Source: Bacteroidota bacterium
GTDB lineage: Bacteria > Zhuqueibacterota > JdFR-76 > DREG01
Direction of reading: 5' to 3'
Assembly (NCBI GenBank): GCA_030624545.1
Contig: JAUXJX010000004.1
Coordinates: 1 to 17,746 of the forward strand
DNA: 17,746 nucleotides
Positions 1-8,723 of the stretch are shown here, in pieces (the first letter of the stretch is position 1; every line of letters begins with the position of its first letter). A model generated the notes under the pieces. It searched no databases, was not told where the DNA came from, and saw only the letters and a program-made list of their open reading frames with translations. The translations under genes and the position numbers were made by a program.

Positions 1-1271
1 GCCTTCATCGTATCTCGAAATACTTCCGCATTCCAGCCGGATAGGTTGTTTGTTTCGCAAAGAAATTGCTTGAAGATTTTTTTCGAGGATTGAGACTTGA
101 TCGCTGATTCGTTTTCATATTTAACTTCCTGGCTAAAAAATATAGCACATTGTTCCGGCAGCTGCTGCAAATAATCAACCCGGCTGATAACAGCCTCTAG
201 ACATTTCTCAACAAATCTTCGATCCGAAACATCGAGCCCGGCATTCTTAAGAATTGGCACAGACAGGTTAACCATTCGATCGAACTCTGCATTTCGGAGA
301 TACCAGCCATTCATCCAATTGAATTTTTCAGTATCGAAAATGGCGGCAGCTTTTGACAGCCTCTCCAAATCAAATTCTCCAATAAGTCTATCAACCGAGA
401 GCAATTCATCCCCCGTTGGAGATGACCAACTCAAGAGACTCAAAAAATTTATCATGGCTTCCGGCAGATAACCCTTTTCGCGATATTGCCGCACTTGATT
501 ATCGCCGTGGCGTTTTGAGAGTTTTGAGCGATCCTTTCCCAGAATCATTGGAATATGGACAAATGCCGGAAGAGGAAGCCCAAGGGCATTATAGATCAGC
601 ATCTGCTTGGGCGTATTGGAAAGATGATCCTCCCCTCTCACGACGTGTGAGATCTTCATTAAAGAGTCGTCAATTGCTGCTGCAAAATTGTAGGTGGCTA
701 TTCCGTCCGCTCTAAGAATCACAAAATCACTAATACTCTCGCTGTCAAAAGCCACTTCATCGTGAACCACGTCCCTGAACGAAATTACACCTTCGGGAAC
801 ACGAAATCGAATTGCCTGCTTGCGCCCCTCATTTTCAAACTTTTGAATTCGGTCTGTGGTTAGATCGTAGCAAGTGCCGTCATAGTTTGTACTCTTACCG
901 AGTCGGATTGCCTCATCCGACTTCGTCTTTATTTCTTCAGCAGAGCAGTAACAGCGAAACGCGTGGCCTTCGTCCATGAGTCGCTGTGCGTGTTCACGAT
1001 AAACCTGCAGACGCTCCGATTGACGATAGGGACCAAATTCCCCTCCTTTGTCCGGTCCTTCGTCCCAATCAAGACCCAACCAGTCCAGGTCTTCGAGCAA
1101 CTCAAGATGGAACTCCTCGGTCGACCGTTCGAGATCGGTGTCTTCAATCCTTAAGACGAATTTCCCATGAGTATGCCTGGCAAACAGCCAGTTCAAAACT
1201 GCAGTACGTGCGTTTCCGACATGCAAATACCCCGTTGGACTTGGTGCGAAGCGAACTCGAACTTGGGACAT
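1..1271 (-). CDS. gltX: Glutamyl-tRNA synthetase, 3' end cut by window edge
   Basis: Class I aminoacyl-tRNA synthetase that charges tRNA(Glu) with glutamate in the cytoplasm. The frame is open from an ATG at 1269-1271 to the window edge, giving 423 codons; the family is usually about 470-500 residues, so only the end of the anticodon-binding region is missing. The N-terminus reads MSQVRVRFAPSPTGYLHVGN, containing the HIGH-type motif (HVGN). The second class I signature is present as DRSKLSKRHG (KLSKR). A C-x-C pair (FRCYC) and a later YDGTC resemble the zinc site of many bacterial GluRS. The gene lies downstream of ispF but is separated from it by 265 bp holding a hicA remnant; the start is 11 nt past the stop of that remnant. 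Whether it is a discriminating or non-discriminating enzyme cannot be told here. Identity is very secure. Confidence 0.97.
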   Translation of the reverse strand, partial: MSQVRVRFAPSPTGYLHVGNARTAVLNWLFARHTHGKFVLRIEDTDLERSTEEFHLELLEDLDWLGLDWDEGPDKGGEFGPYRQSERLQVYREHAQRLMDEGHAFRCYCSAEEIKTKSDEAIRLGKSTNYDGTCYDLTTDRIQKFENEGRKQAIRFRVPEGVISFRDVVHDEVAFDSESISDFVILRADGIATYNFAAAIDDSLMKISHVVRGEDHLSNTPKQMLIYNALGLPLPAFVHIPMILGKDRSKLSKRHGDNQVRQYREKGYLPEAMINFLSLLSWSSPTGDELLSVDRLIGEFDLERLSKAAAIFDTEKFNWMNGWYLRNAEFDRMVNLSVPILKNAGLDVSDRRFVEKCLEAVISRVDYLQQLPEQCAIFFSQEVKYENESAIKSQSSKKIFKQFLCETNNLSGWNAEVFRDTMK

Positions 1272-1282
1272 GTCATGGAGCC

Positions 1283-1410
1283 CTATAGAAAATCAATCTC
1301 TTCAAATTCTGTTCTTGGCAACCCTGACTGACGAATGATGGATCGCATGGTTCCCATTCGAAGCTCTTATGGTTGGGAACCGGAACGGTAATGGTCCGAG
1401 TCTTTTTCAT
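1283..1410 (-). pseudogene. HicA-type mRNA interferase toxin, broken C-terminal remnant
   Basis: Two overlapping minus-strand frames together read like the second half of a HicA toxin. Positions 1410-1366 encode MKKTRTITVPVPNHK, and positions 1357-1283 encode MGTMRSIIRQSGLPRTEFEE followed by IDFL and a TAG stop. In HicA the phrase 'TVPVPxHKELRxGTxRSIIRQxGL' is continuous. Adding one base near 1365 restores HKELRMGTMRS, so a single-base deletion explains the break. The N-terminal half with the Gly-Ser-His catalytic region is not visible upstream, and no HicB antitoxin is seen. This is therefore a dead fragment, lying between ispF and gltX in their transcription direction. Family assignment is from memory of the HicA C-terminal pattern. 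Confidence 0.7.
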
Positions 1411-1536
1411 CACCTTCTCCAACTGTCCTGGGTCTAATTATATCTAGTCTGAAATGGTAGTAATTCTGTGGTTGTGCGCTTTCCGAACTCATTCTCCGAT
1501 CTATGTCGTGCTACAGCACGCTGAAGCCTCTTTAAA

Positions 1537-2016
1537 CTAAAGCCGCATCACCGTGGTTATGACAAAAGCCTGGATGCCTTTCCCCTGTCCAAAAGCCGTG
1601 AGACCTTCGCCAGAAGTGGCAGTTATTCCGATATCCTCACTATCTATACTAAGAAGCTCTGCGATGCGGTTCCGCATTTTTTCAATATGAGGCTCAATTT
1701 GAGGCCTTAGACATTCTATTGAAACCGATACATGACAAATATTCAACTCACCAAGTGTCTTCAAGGCCTCTTTGATGTAGAAGGTACTATCTGTAATGCC
1801 CTGCTCGCTGCAAAGTTTATCTGAATAAGAACCTATTATCAGTTTGCCGGTGATGCTGGAAATGGAGTGACAGAGAGCATGAAGAACCACATCCCCATCG
1901 CTATTTCCCTTTAAACCTCGGTCAAAGGGGATGTGAACGCCCGCGAGCATGAGAGGTTTTGCGTGATCATCTTCAAAACGATGGCTATCCTGTCCGATTC
2001 CAACTTTATACTTCAT
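1537..2016 (-). CDS. ispF: 2-C-methyl-D-erythritol 2,4-cyclodiphosphate synthase, divergent type
   Basis: Fifth enzyme of the MEP isoprenoid pathway: it cyclises CDP-ME 2-phosphate to ME-cPP with loss of CMP. It is 159 residues, the normal length. Near the N-terminus GQDSH supplies the Asp-x-His metal ligands, and SDGDVVLHAL supplies the third metal-binding His. The C-terminal ATSGEGLTAFGQGKGI corresponds to the usual ATTTEKLGFxGRxEGI nucleotide-contacting segment. The canonical DIGxxFPDTD stretch after the metal site is replaced by GSYSDKLCSEQGITDS, a pattern I associate with the divergent IspF clade known from Chlamydiae and some other phyla. The ATG lies 4 bp after the ispD stop, so the two are almost certainly co-transcribed and translationally coupled. 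The MEP context makes the function secure despite the divergence. Confidence 0.92.
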   Translation of the reverse strand: MKYKVGIGQDSHRFEDDHAKPLMLAGVHIPFDRGLKGNSDGDVVLHALCHSISSITGKLIIGSYSDKLCSEQGITDSTFYIKEALKTLGELNICHVSVSIECLRPQIEPHIEKMRNRIAELLSIDSEDIGITATSGEGLTAFGQGKGIQAFVITTVMRL

Positions 2017-2020
2017 TTCA

Positions 2021-2713
2021 CTATCTGTCCAATAAAAGCTTGGCGAACTCCAGATCCTCTTCCGTGGTAATCTTAATATTTTGTTTATCGCCTTGAAGAA
2101 CAGAAACGCTTTTCCCCAAACGCTCGACCATCATCGCATCATCAGTAGCCTTAAACCCGTCCGCATGTGCCTGCTCATACGCCGAAAGGATAAGATCATA
2201 CTTAAAAGTCTGAGGAGTTTGAATATCCCAAAGCTCGCTGCGGTCCACTGTTTCGGCAACCATTCCGTTTTTGACTCTTTTGATCGTCGAGGTCAAGGGA
2301 ACCGCCGCGACAACTGCGCCGTGCTCAGCACCCAAACCTATGCCCCGCTCAATTAAGTCCACAGACACGAAAGGCCGCACGCCGTCATGAATGATGACCA
2401 GATCCGGTTTGTCGGCAATTGCCGTCAGGCCCGCATATACGGAATCCTGGCGCTCTCCGCCGCCTGAGATTATTTTGTGCACTTTCTTCAGATCGTATCT
2501 CTCGACGATCTCTTGTTCCGCATAAGCAAGATCATCTGCCGCAACGACAAGGATGACCTCATCAACCAACCTGCAGATTTCGAATTGGCGCAATGTATAA
2601 AAAAGAATCGGCTTTGAGCCGATTCGTAAAAACTGCTTGCTGATGTTCTTTTGCATACGCCTGCCGCTTCCGGCAGCCGGAATTACCGCCGTTACTTTCA
2701 ATATGTCGGACAA
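2021..2713 (-). CDS. ispD: 2-C-methyl-D-erythritol 4-phosphate cytidylyltransferase
   Basis: Third enzyme of the MEP pathway, transferring CMP from CTP to MEP. It is 230 residues. The N-terminal nucleotide-binding loop is VIPAAGSGRRM with the downstream Lys in ISKQF; the substrate-site motif HDGVRPFV and the C-terminal WDIQTPQTF are all as in IspD. The reported start is TTG at 2711-2713, 8 nt after the queA stop. A second TTG at 2699-2701 (LKVTAVIPAAG) is equally close to the usual IspD N-terminus and leaves 13 nt to the GAGGG at 2715-2719, while the first leaves only 1 nt. Neither spacing is ideal, so the start is uncertain by four codons. It is followed at once by ispF. Confidence 0.95.
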   Translation of the reverse strand: MSDILKVTAVIPAAGSGRRMQKNISKQFLRIGSKPILFYTLRQFEICRLVDEVILVVAADDLAYAEQEIVERYDLKKVHKIISGGGERQDSVYAGLTAIADKPDLVIIHDGVRPFVSVDLIERGIGLGAEHGAVVAAVPLTSTIKRVKNGMVAETVDRSELWDIQTPQTFKYDLILSAYEQAHADGFKATDDAMMVERLGKSVSVLQGDKQNIKITTEEDLEFAKLLLDR

Positions 2714-2721
2714 TCCCTCTT

Positions 2722-3750
2722 CTAGAGAATTAGCATCGCATCGCCGTAGCTATAAAATCTGTATTTCTCGTTGACGGCTTCGCGGTAAGCTGCGGTAATG
2801 AGTTCCTGACCTGCGAATGCACTGGCAAGCATCAATAAGGTTGAGCAGGGAAGGTGAAAATTGGTAATCAAAGCATCCACGATTTTGAATAAATACGGAG
2901 GATAAATAAACTTGTCGGTCCAACCCTTTTCGGTCTTTACCATATTGTCCGAGGTTACGGCGGTTTCAAGAGCACGAACCGATGTTGTGCCCACGGCAAT
3001 CACTTTACCGCCGTTCGATTTGGTCTCATTGATTATGCGCGCACTCTCCTCATATACCTCATAGTATTCCGAATCCATTTTATGGCGGGATAGATCTTCA
3101 ACCATTACGGGACGAAAACTCCCAAGCCCGACATGCAACACGATCGGCACAACCCGCACACCTCTGGATTTCGAAGTCTTGACCAATTCTTCTGTAAAAT
3201 GAAGTCCCGCCGTTGGAGCCGCAACAGCACCCCTTACTTTTGCGAATATTGTCTGATATCTCTCCTTGTCCAGATCCTCCGGCTCGCGTTTGATATACGG
3301 CGGCAGGGGTGATCTACCTAATTTTTGGACAATTGAAAAGAAATTGCCGTTGTTGTTAAATCGAACTTCCCTGCCACCGGAAACGGTGTTATCGATCACG
3401 TCACAGTAGAGATCGTCGGTTAGACTGAGGCGATTTCCAACCCTGACCTTTCTGGCGGGCTTCACCAGAACCTCCCAAAGGCTGCTCTCCAACTCACGCA
3501 AAAGGAAGATTTCAACCTGGGCATCCGTTTTCTCTTTCGTACCCATCAGACGGGCCGGAAAGACTTTCGTCTCGTTGATGACAAGGCAATCACCTTTGCG
3601 GAGAAACTCGGGGAGATCCCTGAATGTGTGGTGCGAAATATTATCATTCTCGCGATTGACAACCAACAATCGGGATTCATCCCGTTTCTCCACCGGATAT
3701 TGCGCTATAAACTCATCGGGTAATGGATATTTGAAATCAGATAATTTCAT
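2722..3750 (-). CDS. queA: tRNA preQ1(34) S-adenosylmethionine ribosyltransferase-isomerase
   Basis: Makes epoxyqueuosine in the wobble position of GUN-anticodon tRNAs by transferring and isomerising the ribosyl part of AdoMet. At 342 residues it is full length. Hallmark segments are all present: IAQYPVEKRDESRLLVV near the N-terminus, AAPTAGLHFTEEL in the middle, HVGLGSFRPV, ALITNFHLPCSTLLML, and the C-terminal YSYGDAMLIL. The ATG is preceded by a GGAGAG ribosome-binding site at normal distance. It lies 92 bp after ruvB and just before ispD, in the same direction. The ruvB-queA order is common in bacteria. No other queuosine gene is in the window. Confidence 0.97.
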   Translation of the reverse strand: MKLSDFKYPLPDEFIAQYPVEKRDESRLLVVNRENDNISHHTFRDLPEFLRKGDCLVINETKVFPARLMGTKEKTDAQVEIFLLRELESSLWEVLVKPARKVRVGNRLSLTDDLYCDVIDNTVSGGREVRFNNNGNFFSIVQKLGRSPLPPYIKREPEDLDKERYQTIFAKVRGAVAAPTAGLHFTEELVKTSKSRGVRVVPIVLHVGLGSFRPVMVEDLSRHKMDSEYYEVYEESARIINETKSNGGKVIAVGTTSVRALETAVTSDNMVKTEKGWTDKFIYPPYLFKIVDALITNFHLPCSTLLMLASAFAGQELITAAYREAVNEKYRFYSYGDAMLIL

Positions 3751-3842
3751 GTTACTCTCCAGATGTTACTAATTCCGCCTGCGGCTAACGGCGTGTTGCG
3801 AAACATGTTCGAACTTTGCAACAGCCCAGCCAATCAGGCCAC

Positions 3843-4880
3843 TCAAAACAAAGTTTTTTGCTGCATTGTTTTACCCCTTTCCAGCCCAAAATGCTCATAG
3901 GCAAGAATCGTTGCCTCTCTTCCTCTGGCCGTTCGTTTTAGAAATCCTTCTTGAATTAGAAAAGGTTCATAAACTTCTTCGATGGTATCACTTTCCTCTC
4001 CCACGGCGACGGCAAGAGAATTGACGCCTACCGGGCCGCCTTCAAATTTTTTCATAATTGTTGTTAGAATGCGTTTATCCATTTCATCCAATCCCCTTTC
4101 GTCCACATCCAATTTCGTGAGCGAAGACAACGTGATGGCTGGTGTGATCACTCCATTCCCTTCGATTTGCGCGAAATCTCGAATGCGCCTCAGAAGTCGA
4201 TTCGCAATTCTCGGTGTTCCCCTGGCACGCCGTGAAATTTCTGAAGCGGCGTTTTCCTCAATCTTCACGTCCAAAATCCCGGCTGACCGCCGTACAATCA
4301 CCATCAAATCTTCCGGAGGATAATAGTCCAGTCGATTTACCACTCCGAATCGTTCCCGCAACGGCGAAGTCAGCAGCCCCGCGCGTGTGGTTGCTCCCAC
4401 CAGGGTGAAGTGAGGCAGCGCCAATTGCAGGCTTCTCGCGTTGGCTCCACGATCGATGACAATATCCAGTCGGAAGTCCTCCATGGCCGCGTAGAGATAT
4501 TCCTTGACTGTCGTGTTCAAGCGGTGAATTTCATCGATAAATAAGACGTCCCGATCATTTAGGCTCGTAAGAATACCCGCCAGGTCCCCTGGTTTTTCCA
4601 GGGCCGGGCCCGAGGTAATCTTGATATCCGCGCCAAGCTCGCGTGCAATGATGTATGCAAGCGTTGTTTTGCCCAATCCTGGCGGGCCGTAAATTAGGAC
4701 ATGGTCGAGCGATTCCTTTCGCGCCTTGGCCGCCTCGATGAAAACCGAAAGATTGTCTTTCACCTTCGCTTGCCCTATGAAGTCCGCAAATCGAACCGGA
4801 CGAAGGCTGCGGTCGAATTCCAACTCCCCGGCCAGTCTTTCCGGAGAGGTTGCCGAGTCACGCTTTATTTCTGTATTCAA
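3843..4880 (-). CDS. ruvB: Holliday junction branch migration DNA helicase RuvB
   Basis: Hexameric AAA+ motor that drives branch migration of Holliday junctions together with RuvA. It is 345 residues, normal for the family. Walker A is GPPGLGKT (about 65-72), Walker B is LFIDEIHRL (about 113-121), sensor 1 is GATTRAG (about 162-168), and the arginine finger lies in SPLRERFG (R174). The C-terminal winged helix contains RTARGREAT. The best start is TTG at 4878-4880. No ATG lies in frame between the preceding stop and this codon, and no clear Shine-Dalgarno is visible, so the exact start is less sure than the identity. It is separated from ruvA by 95 bp. Confidence 0.96.
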   Translation of the reverse strand: MNTEIKRDSATSPERLAGELEFDRSLRPVRFADFIGQAKVKDNLSVFIEAAKARKESLDHVLIYGPPGLGKTTLAYIIARELGADIKITSGPALEKPGDLAGILTSLNDRDVLFIDEIHRLNTTVKEYLYAAMEDFRLDIVIDRGANARSLQLALPHFTLVGATTRAGLLTSPLRERFGVVNRLDYYPPEDLMVIVRRSAGILDVKIEENAASEISRRARGTPRIANRLLRRIRDFAQIEGNGVITPAITLSSLTKLDVDERGLDEMDKRILTTIMKKFEGGPVGVNSLAVAVGEESDTIEEVYEPFLIQEGFLKRTARGREATILAYEHFGLERGKTMQQKTLF

Positions 4881-4975
4881 GATCGAAATGCCAAAATTAG
4901 ATAACCGTTTGCACTCAAATATTTTGCTCCGACGTCATGAAAAAACAGTATTCGGTTCCTTCTTCGATGAAATGG

Positions 4976-5572
4976 TCAATTCTCATACCGTGCCTGCAGG
5001 GCTTTCTTAACCAAATCTTCCAAAGCAACGTTACCACCGTTAGAACTCAAAACATTTCCAACTTTCTTTTGTGCCTCGCCTTCGCGGTAACCCAGGGAAA
5101 CAAGGGCACTGATTGCTTCCTCCCCAATTCTCTGCCGATCCGGGGACTGAGCTTCGCCTGAACTTTCGACGGGAGGAAATTTGTCTCGCAACTCCATCAC
5201 CAAACGCTGCGCCATTTTGTTTCCAACCCCCGGAACCTGAGTCAGAACTGTGTAATCCTGACTGGTAATTGCTGCGGCAAAATTCCTAACCGACAGCTTG
5301 GACAAAATCCCCTGCGCCATACGAGGTCCTACGCCGGAAACTGAAATCAACTTCAAAAACATGCGCCGTTCATCCTCACTGCTGAAACCGTAGATCTTCA
5401 GGATGTCCTCTCGTACATAAAGGAAGGTAAAAAGCCGGGTTTTTTCTCCAATTTGCTTCAATTTCTCATAGGTGGAAACGGGAATCTGGATTTCATACCC
5501 AAGGCCACCAACATCAAGAACCACCCGGGTTGGGCTCTTCTCGATCAACGTTCCACTAATATAGGCAAACAT
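4976..5572 (-). CDS. ruvA: Holliday junction branch migration protein RuvA
   Basis: DNA-binding tetramer that recognises four-way junctions and loads RuvB. The OB-fold N-terminus begins MFAYISGTLIEKSPTRVVLD, so the start is taken at the ATG 5570-5572 rather than an upstream TTG that would overlap ruvC. This gives 198 residues. Two helix-hairpin-helix motifs are visible, SVSGVGPRMAQGIL and TQVPGVGNKMAQRLV. A Ser/Pro/Gln-rich linker leads to the C-terminal RuvB-binding domain (ALVSLGYREGEAQKKV). It follows ruvC by 17 bp and precedes ruvB, giving the usual ruvCAB set. Confidence 0.96.
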   Translation of the reverse strand: MFAYISGTLIEKSPTRVVLDVGGLGYEIQIPVSTYEKLKQIGEKTRLFTFLYVREDILKIYGFSSEDERRMFLKLISVSGVGPRMAQGILSKLSVRNFAAAITSQDYTVLTQVPGVGNKMAQRLVMELRDKFPPVESSGEAQSPDRQRIGEEAISALVSLGYREGEAQKKVGNVLSSNGGNVALEDLVKKALQARYEN

Positions 5573-5589
5573 GGTCTCTTTTGTCGTGA

Positions 5590-6060
5590 TTAATGGGACC
5601 GCTGACAATGGCAAATCGCAACTGCCAGCGCATCAGATTCGTCATAGCCCATCGAAGCCGGGTCAATTGACAATCGGGCTATTACCATGCGTTTCACTTG
5701 CTCCTTTGAGGCGTTGCCGAAACCAGTGATCGCAAGTTTTATTTCGCGTGGGCTGTATTCGGCCACAGGCACGTGATGCTCGGCCGCAGCCACCAAAGCG
5801 GCTCCGCGGGCATGTCCCATCATGAGAGCGACTTTTGGATTCTTCGCATAAAACAATTCTTCTACCGCCACTTCATCCGGTCCGTACTCACCTATGAGGG
5901 ATGATACGTTTGAGAATATCTTTGCCAACCGATCCGGCATGGCGCTCCGGGAATGCGTTTTGATTTCACCAATTCTGATTGCTAAATAATTGTGGTTGTT
6001 GGGCTTTATCAGAGCAAATCCGGTAGAGACAAGGCCAGGATCGATTCCCAGTACAATCAA
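5590..6060 (-). CDS. ruvC: Crossover junction endodeoxyribonuclease RuvC
   Basis: Dimeric resolvase that nicks Holliday junctions symmetrically. The RNase H-like fold begins LIVLGIDPGL with the first catalytic Asp; the second acidic residue is in VEELFYAKNP; the last pair is in DESDALAVAICH. MMGHARGAALVAA is also typical. A TTG at 6058-6060, with GGGAG about 7 nt upstream, gives 156 residues beginning at the expected place. A further TTG at 6079-6081 would add seven residues not seen in relatives. yebC lies upstream and ruvA downstream. Confidence 0.95.
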   Translation of the reverse strand: MIVLGIDPGLVSTGFALIKPNNHNYLAIRIGEIKTHSRSAMPDRLAKIFSNVSSLIGEYGPDEVAVEELFYAKNPKVALMMGHARGAALVAAAEHHVPVAEYSPREIKLAITGFGNASKEQVKRMVIARLSIDPASMGYDESDALAVAICHCQRSH

Positions 6061-6127
6061 AACGCAGCTCCCAGGGGCCAAATTCTACGCCGAAAGCCAA
6101 AGACCAGGCGATTTCTCAAACCACTTC

Positions 6128-6880
6128 TCAGCCCTGCTCCAATTCTTCCATGATTCTTTCGTCAATATCAAAGTTTGAAAATACGTCCTGAACGTCGTCA
6201 TGTTCATCCAGAGCGTCCATTAGCTTAAGCATCTGCTCAGCCTGTTTCCCCTCAAGTGTAACGAAATTCTGAGGATGCATGGTGGATTCCGCCATCACTA
6301 CGCCAAATCCCGCTTCCTCGAGAGCCTTCTTAGTCTCATCGAGCTTTTCCGGCGGAGTAAAAATTTCGAATACATGTCCATCATTCTTGATGTCATCAGC
6401 ACCTGCCTCGAGTGCAACCAAGAAAACGTCATCTTCTGTTAATCCTTCAGCATTGACTTGAATTACACCCTTTTTGTCGAAAATCCATGAAACGCTGCCG
6501 GATTCGCCAAGGTTACCGTTGTACTTGCCAAATAGGTGCCGAACTTCTGCAACGGTGCGATTCTTGTTATCGGTCAGTGTTCGAATCATCAGTGCGGCTC
6601 CCCCAGGGCCATAGCCTTCGTATGTCATATCTTCATAGGTAACTCCGGGCAGCTCACCCGTTCCGCGTTGAATGGCCTTCTCAATATTGGCCTGCGGCAT
6701 ATTCCCCGCTTTTGCCGCCGCAATTGCCGCGCGCAATCGTGGATTGGCGGATTCGTCGCCTCCACCCGTTCTCGCTGCTACTGTAAGCTCCTTGATCAAC
6801 CGCGTAAAAATTTTGCCGCGCTGGGCATCGGTTCTGGACTTCTTATGCTTAATGCTGCTCCATTTACTATGGCCGGACAT
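6128..6880 (-). CDS. yebC: YebC/PmpR/TACO1-family protein
   Basis: A widely conserved cytoplasmic protein. It was long annotated as a DNA-binding transcription regulator, and family members have more recently been linked to relieving ribosome stalling. The N-terminus MSGHSKWSSIKHKKSRTDAQ is diagnostic, as are ARTGGGDESANPRLRAAIAA and YEGYGPGGAALMI. From the ATG at 6878-6880 it is 250 residues, full length. A strong AGGAGG sits 4 nt before the ATG, which makes the preceding TTG unlikely as start. It heads the yebC-ruvC-ruvA-ruvB series. The 143-bp AT-rich gap upstream contains a TTGGAA-17 nt-TAAATT arrangement that could be a promoter, but this is weak. Confidence 0.96.
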   Translation of the reverse strand: MSGHSKWSSIKHKKSRTDAQRGKIFTRLIKELTVAARTGGGDESANPRLRAAIAAAKAGNMPQANIEKAIQRGTGELPGVTYEDMTYEGYGPGGAALMIRTLTDNKNRTVAEVRHLFGKYNGNLGESGSVSWIFDKKGVIQVNAEGLTEDDVFLVALEAGADDIKNDGHVFEIFTPPEKLDETKKALEEAGFGVVMAESTMHPQNFVTLEGKQAEQMLKLMDALDEHDDVQDVFSNFDIDERIMEELEQG

Positions 6881-7026
6881 CAATCCTCCTCAATATTACA
6901 GATATGAAATTTACTACAAAAAATGGCGCATTCCAAGTAAAATTGTGCAGTTGAAAGTAAGCAAAAGTCAGAAGTGGTGGAAATCCAATATCTTAAGAAC
7001 AAAAATTATGGGAATTTTTGGCAAGA

Positions 7027-7608
7027 TTAATTCTGGCGGTCAGGGGGCATAATATCAGGATTTTTTGTTTTCGGGGTGATGATGGTACGAACAATCCAGG
7101 CGTCGCCATATCCTAATTCTACGGCCTTTTTTTGCAGAGCTTCCGCATCGCGCCGAATCACGAAATCGCCAACCCGGATCTTATAGTACGGCGTTTCGAA
7201 GATCAGATAAACTTCGGACTCTTCAAACTGGAGAATTGCTTCGAGCTGGATTTCATCAGCATCCTCTTGAATTGCTACAGAAGCGATCTGGACGCGATAA
7301 CCGGGTTGCTTTTGGAGCTTCTCCTCCGTCGCTCCGGTACTATCATCACGATCTGCGGTCAAATAGCGATATGCCTCTGAGGATTCGGCTTCAACATTCA
7401 GCTTGGACTCAACGGTAAAATCGATCTCTTCCAGGCTCATCGGGTCGATGTCTTCGATAATTCCGCTCGGTGCCGGCTCTTCCGGCTTCTCCTCCTGAAG
7501 AGCAGTTTCCTTTGTGCCTGCACAGCTCGACAGATGCAACCAGAAAAGCAACATCATGCAGAGATGAAAAAAATGAGATTTGATCAACAAGGGATTAGGG
7601 ATTTTCAT
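7027..7608 (-). CDS. SPOR-domain lipoprotein
   Basis: Probable envelope lipoprotein that binds denuded peptidoglycan glycan strands. It is 193 residues. Residues 1-28 form a signal peptide ending in the lipobox LSSC (Cys29 as the lipidation site). Residues 30-100 are acidic and low in complexity (many Glu, Asp and Pro), a typical flexible tether. Residues about 103-178 match a SPOR repeat pattern: GYRVQIASV at the start, YYKIRVGDFVIRRDAEAL in the middle, and GYGDAWIVRTII at the end. The gene sits between etfA and yebC with 14 bp to etfA, so it may be read from the etf transcript. The specific role is unknown; septal localisation is usual for SPOR proteins. Confidence 0.85.
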   Translation of the reverse strand: MKIPNPLLIKSHFFHLCMMLLFWLHLSSCAGTKETALQEEKPEEPAPSGIIEDIDPMSLEEIDFTVESKLNVEAESSEAYRYLTADRDDSTGATEEKLQKQPGYRVQIASVAIQEDADEIQLEAILQFEESEVYLIFETPYYKIRVGDFVIRRDAEALQKKAVELGYGDAWIVRTIITPKTKNPDIMPPDRQN

Positions 7609-7622
7609 AGCCTACCGATCGA

Positions 7623-8600
7623 TCAAGTATTCAACTTTTTGATTTCTTCTGTTAAGGCGGGGACGACTTCCAAAACGTCGCCTACGATTCCATAATCTGC
7701 TTTGGTGAAAATCGGAGCATCTTGATCCTTATTAATTGCAACGATCACTTTCGAAGATGACATTCCGGCCAGATGCTGTATCGCGCCGGATATGCCCACG
7801 GCGACATATAGATTCGGCGAAACCGTTTTGCCGGTTTGGCCGACCTGCTCGGAGTGAGGCCGCCAACCGGCATCCACCACGGCGCGAGAAGCTCCGACAG
7901 CCGCTCCAAGGGAAGCCGCCAGTTCTTCGACCAAATGGAAATTTTCCGGGCCTTTCAGGCCGCGCCCACCGGAAACGATGACGCCGGCTTCCGACAATTC
8001 GACCTTTTCCCCACCCGTTTGCTTGAATTCTTTGAAGACTGTTTTGATTTCGCCCGGAGCGAATTCCAGTGTCTCGACGATGGCGGCTGCCCCGGCATTC
8101 GATTCCTTTGGCGTAAAGACATTCGGCCGCAAAGACGCCATTTGCGGAGTCGATTCAAAGCCAAGAGTTAGGTAGGCTTTGCCCGCATAAACCGGCCGAA
8201 CCGCTTCCAGCTTGCCGTCGACGATGGCGACCTTCGTACAGTCAGTCGCCAGACCGACCCCCAACTTCGCCGCCACCCGTGGTCCCAAATCCTTGCCCAC
8301 CACCGAAGCCGACAGGAGAATGACCTCCGGCCTGGCTTTCTCTATGGCCGCCAGAACTGCCTGCTCATATGCCTCTGGCACATAGTTGATACAGGCTGCA
8401 TGAGCTGCGGAATAGACTTTTGTAATTCCAAACGCACCGAGTCCGGAAGCATTATCAGGAGCATCGGCACCGATCACCAAGCCTACGGCTTCGCTGCCCA
8501 GACTTTGAGCCAGTTCCGCCGCTACCGTCGCCACCTCATATGCTGACTTGCGAAGATTGCTGTTGCGCTGTTCTAATATGGCCAAAATAGGTCCGGGCAT
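7623..8600 (-). CDS. etfA: Electron transfer flavoprotein alpha subunit
   Basis: FAD-binding subunit of the heterodimeric electron transfer flavoprotein, which takes electrons from acyl-CoA or related dehydrogenases. The start [11 protein letters not shown] at 8598-8600 is chosen because GGAGG lies just before it; an upstream extension contains no family sequence. It is 325 residues. The N-terminal Rossmann-like half ends around residue 195. The C-terminal FAD domain has [48 protein letters not shown] and [20 protein letters not shown], all hallmark. It is downstream of etfB but separated from it by a GxxExxY cassette, which is unusual because etfB and etfA are normally adjacent. Confidence 0.96.
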   Translation of the reverse strand: MPGPILAILEQRNSNLRKSAYEVATVAAELAQSLGSEAVGLVIGADAPDNASGLGAFGITKVYSAAHAACINYVPEAYEQAVLAAIEKARPEVILLSASVVGKDLGPRVAAKLGVGLATDCTKVAIVDGKLEAVRPVYAGKAYLTLGFESTPQMASLRPNVFTPKESNAGAAAIVETLEFAPGEIKTVFKEFKQTGGEKVELSEAGVIVSGGRGLKGPENFHLVEELAASLGAAVGASRAVVDAGWRPHSEQVGQTGKTVSPNLYVAVGISGAIQHLAGMSSSKVIVAINKDQDAPIFTKADYGIVGDVLEVVPALTEEIKKLNT

Positions 8601-8651
8601 TTTTTCCTCCAATTTAATGAAACACCGAAGAACACCGAAAAATAACGATTT

Positions 8652-8677
8652 ACCGCAAAGGCGCAAAGAGCGCGAAG
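8652..8677 (+). repeat. Left inverted repeat of GxxExxY cassette
   Basis: Built of three related units, CCGCAAAG, GCGCAAAG and AGCGCGAAG. It pairs imperfectly with the right repeat at 9139-9164 in inverted orientation, with mismatches at five of 26 positions. Its first 13 bases (ACCGCAAAGGCGC) can also pair with 8702-8714 (GCGTCTTCGCGGT), so the left end can fold into its own hairpin. Confidence 0.7.
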
Positions 8678-8723
8678 GGTCACAGTTACTTGGTACTCCC
8701 AGCGTCTTCGCGGTTCCTTTTAG

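Noticed and set aside
416..1288. Several plus-strand open frames at the left end.
   Set aside because: They lie opposite the conserved gltX frame, which is open to the window edge and carries both class I signatures.
1507..1520. Small palindrome CGTGCTACAGCACG downstream of the ispF stop, considered as a terminator.
   Set aside because: Stem is 6 bp with a 2-nt loop and no T-run follows in the ispF direction; gltX also appears to continue in the same direction.
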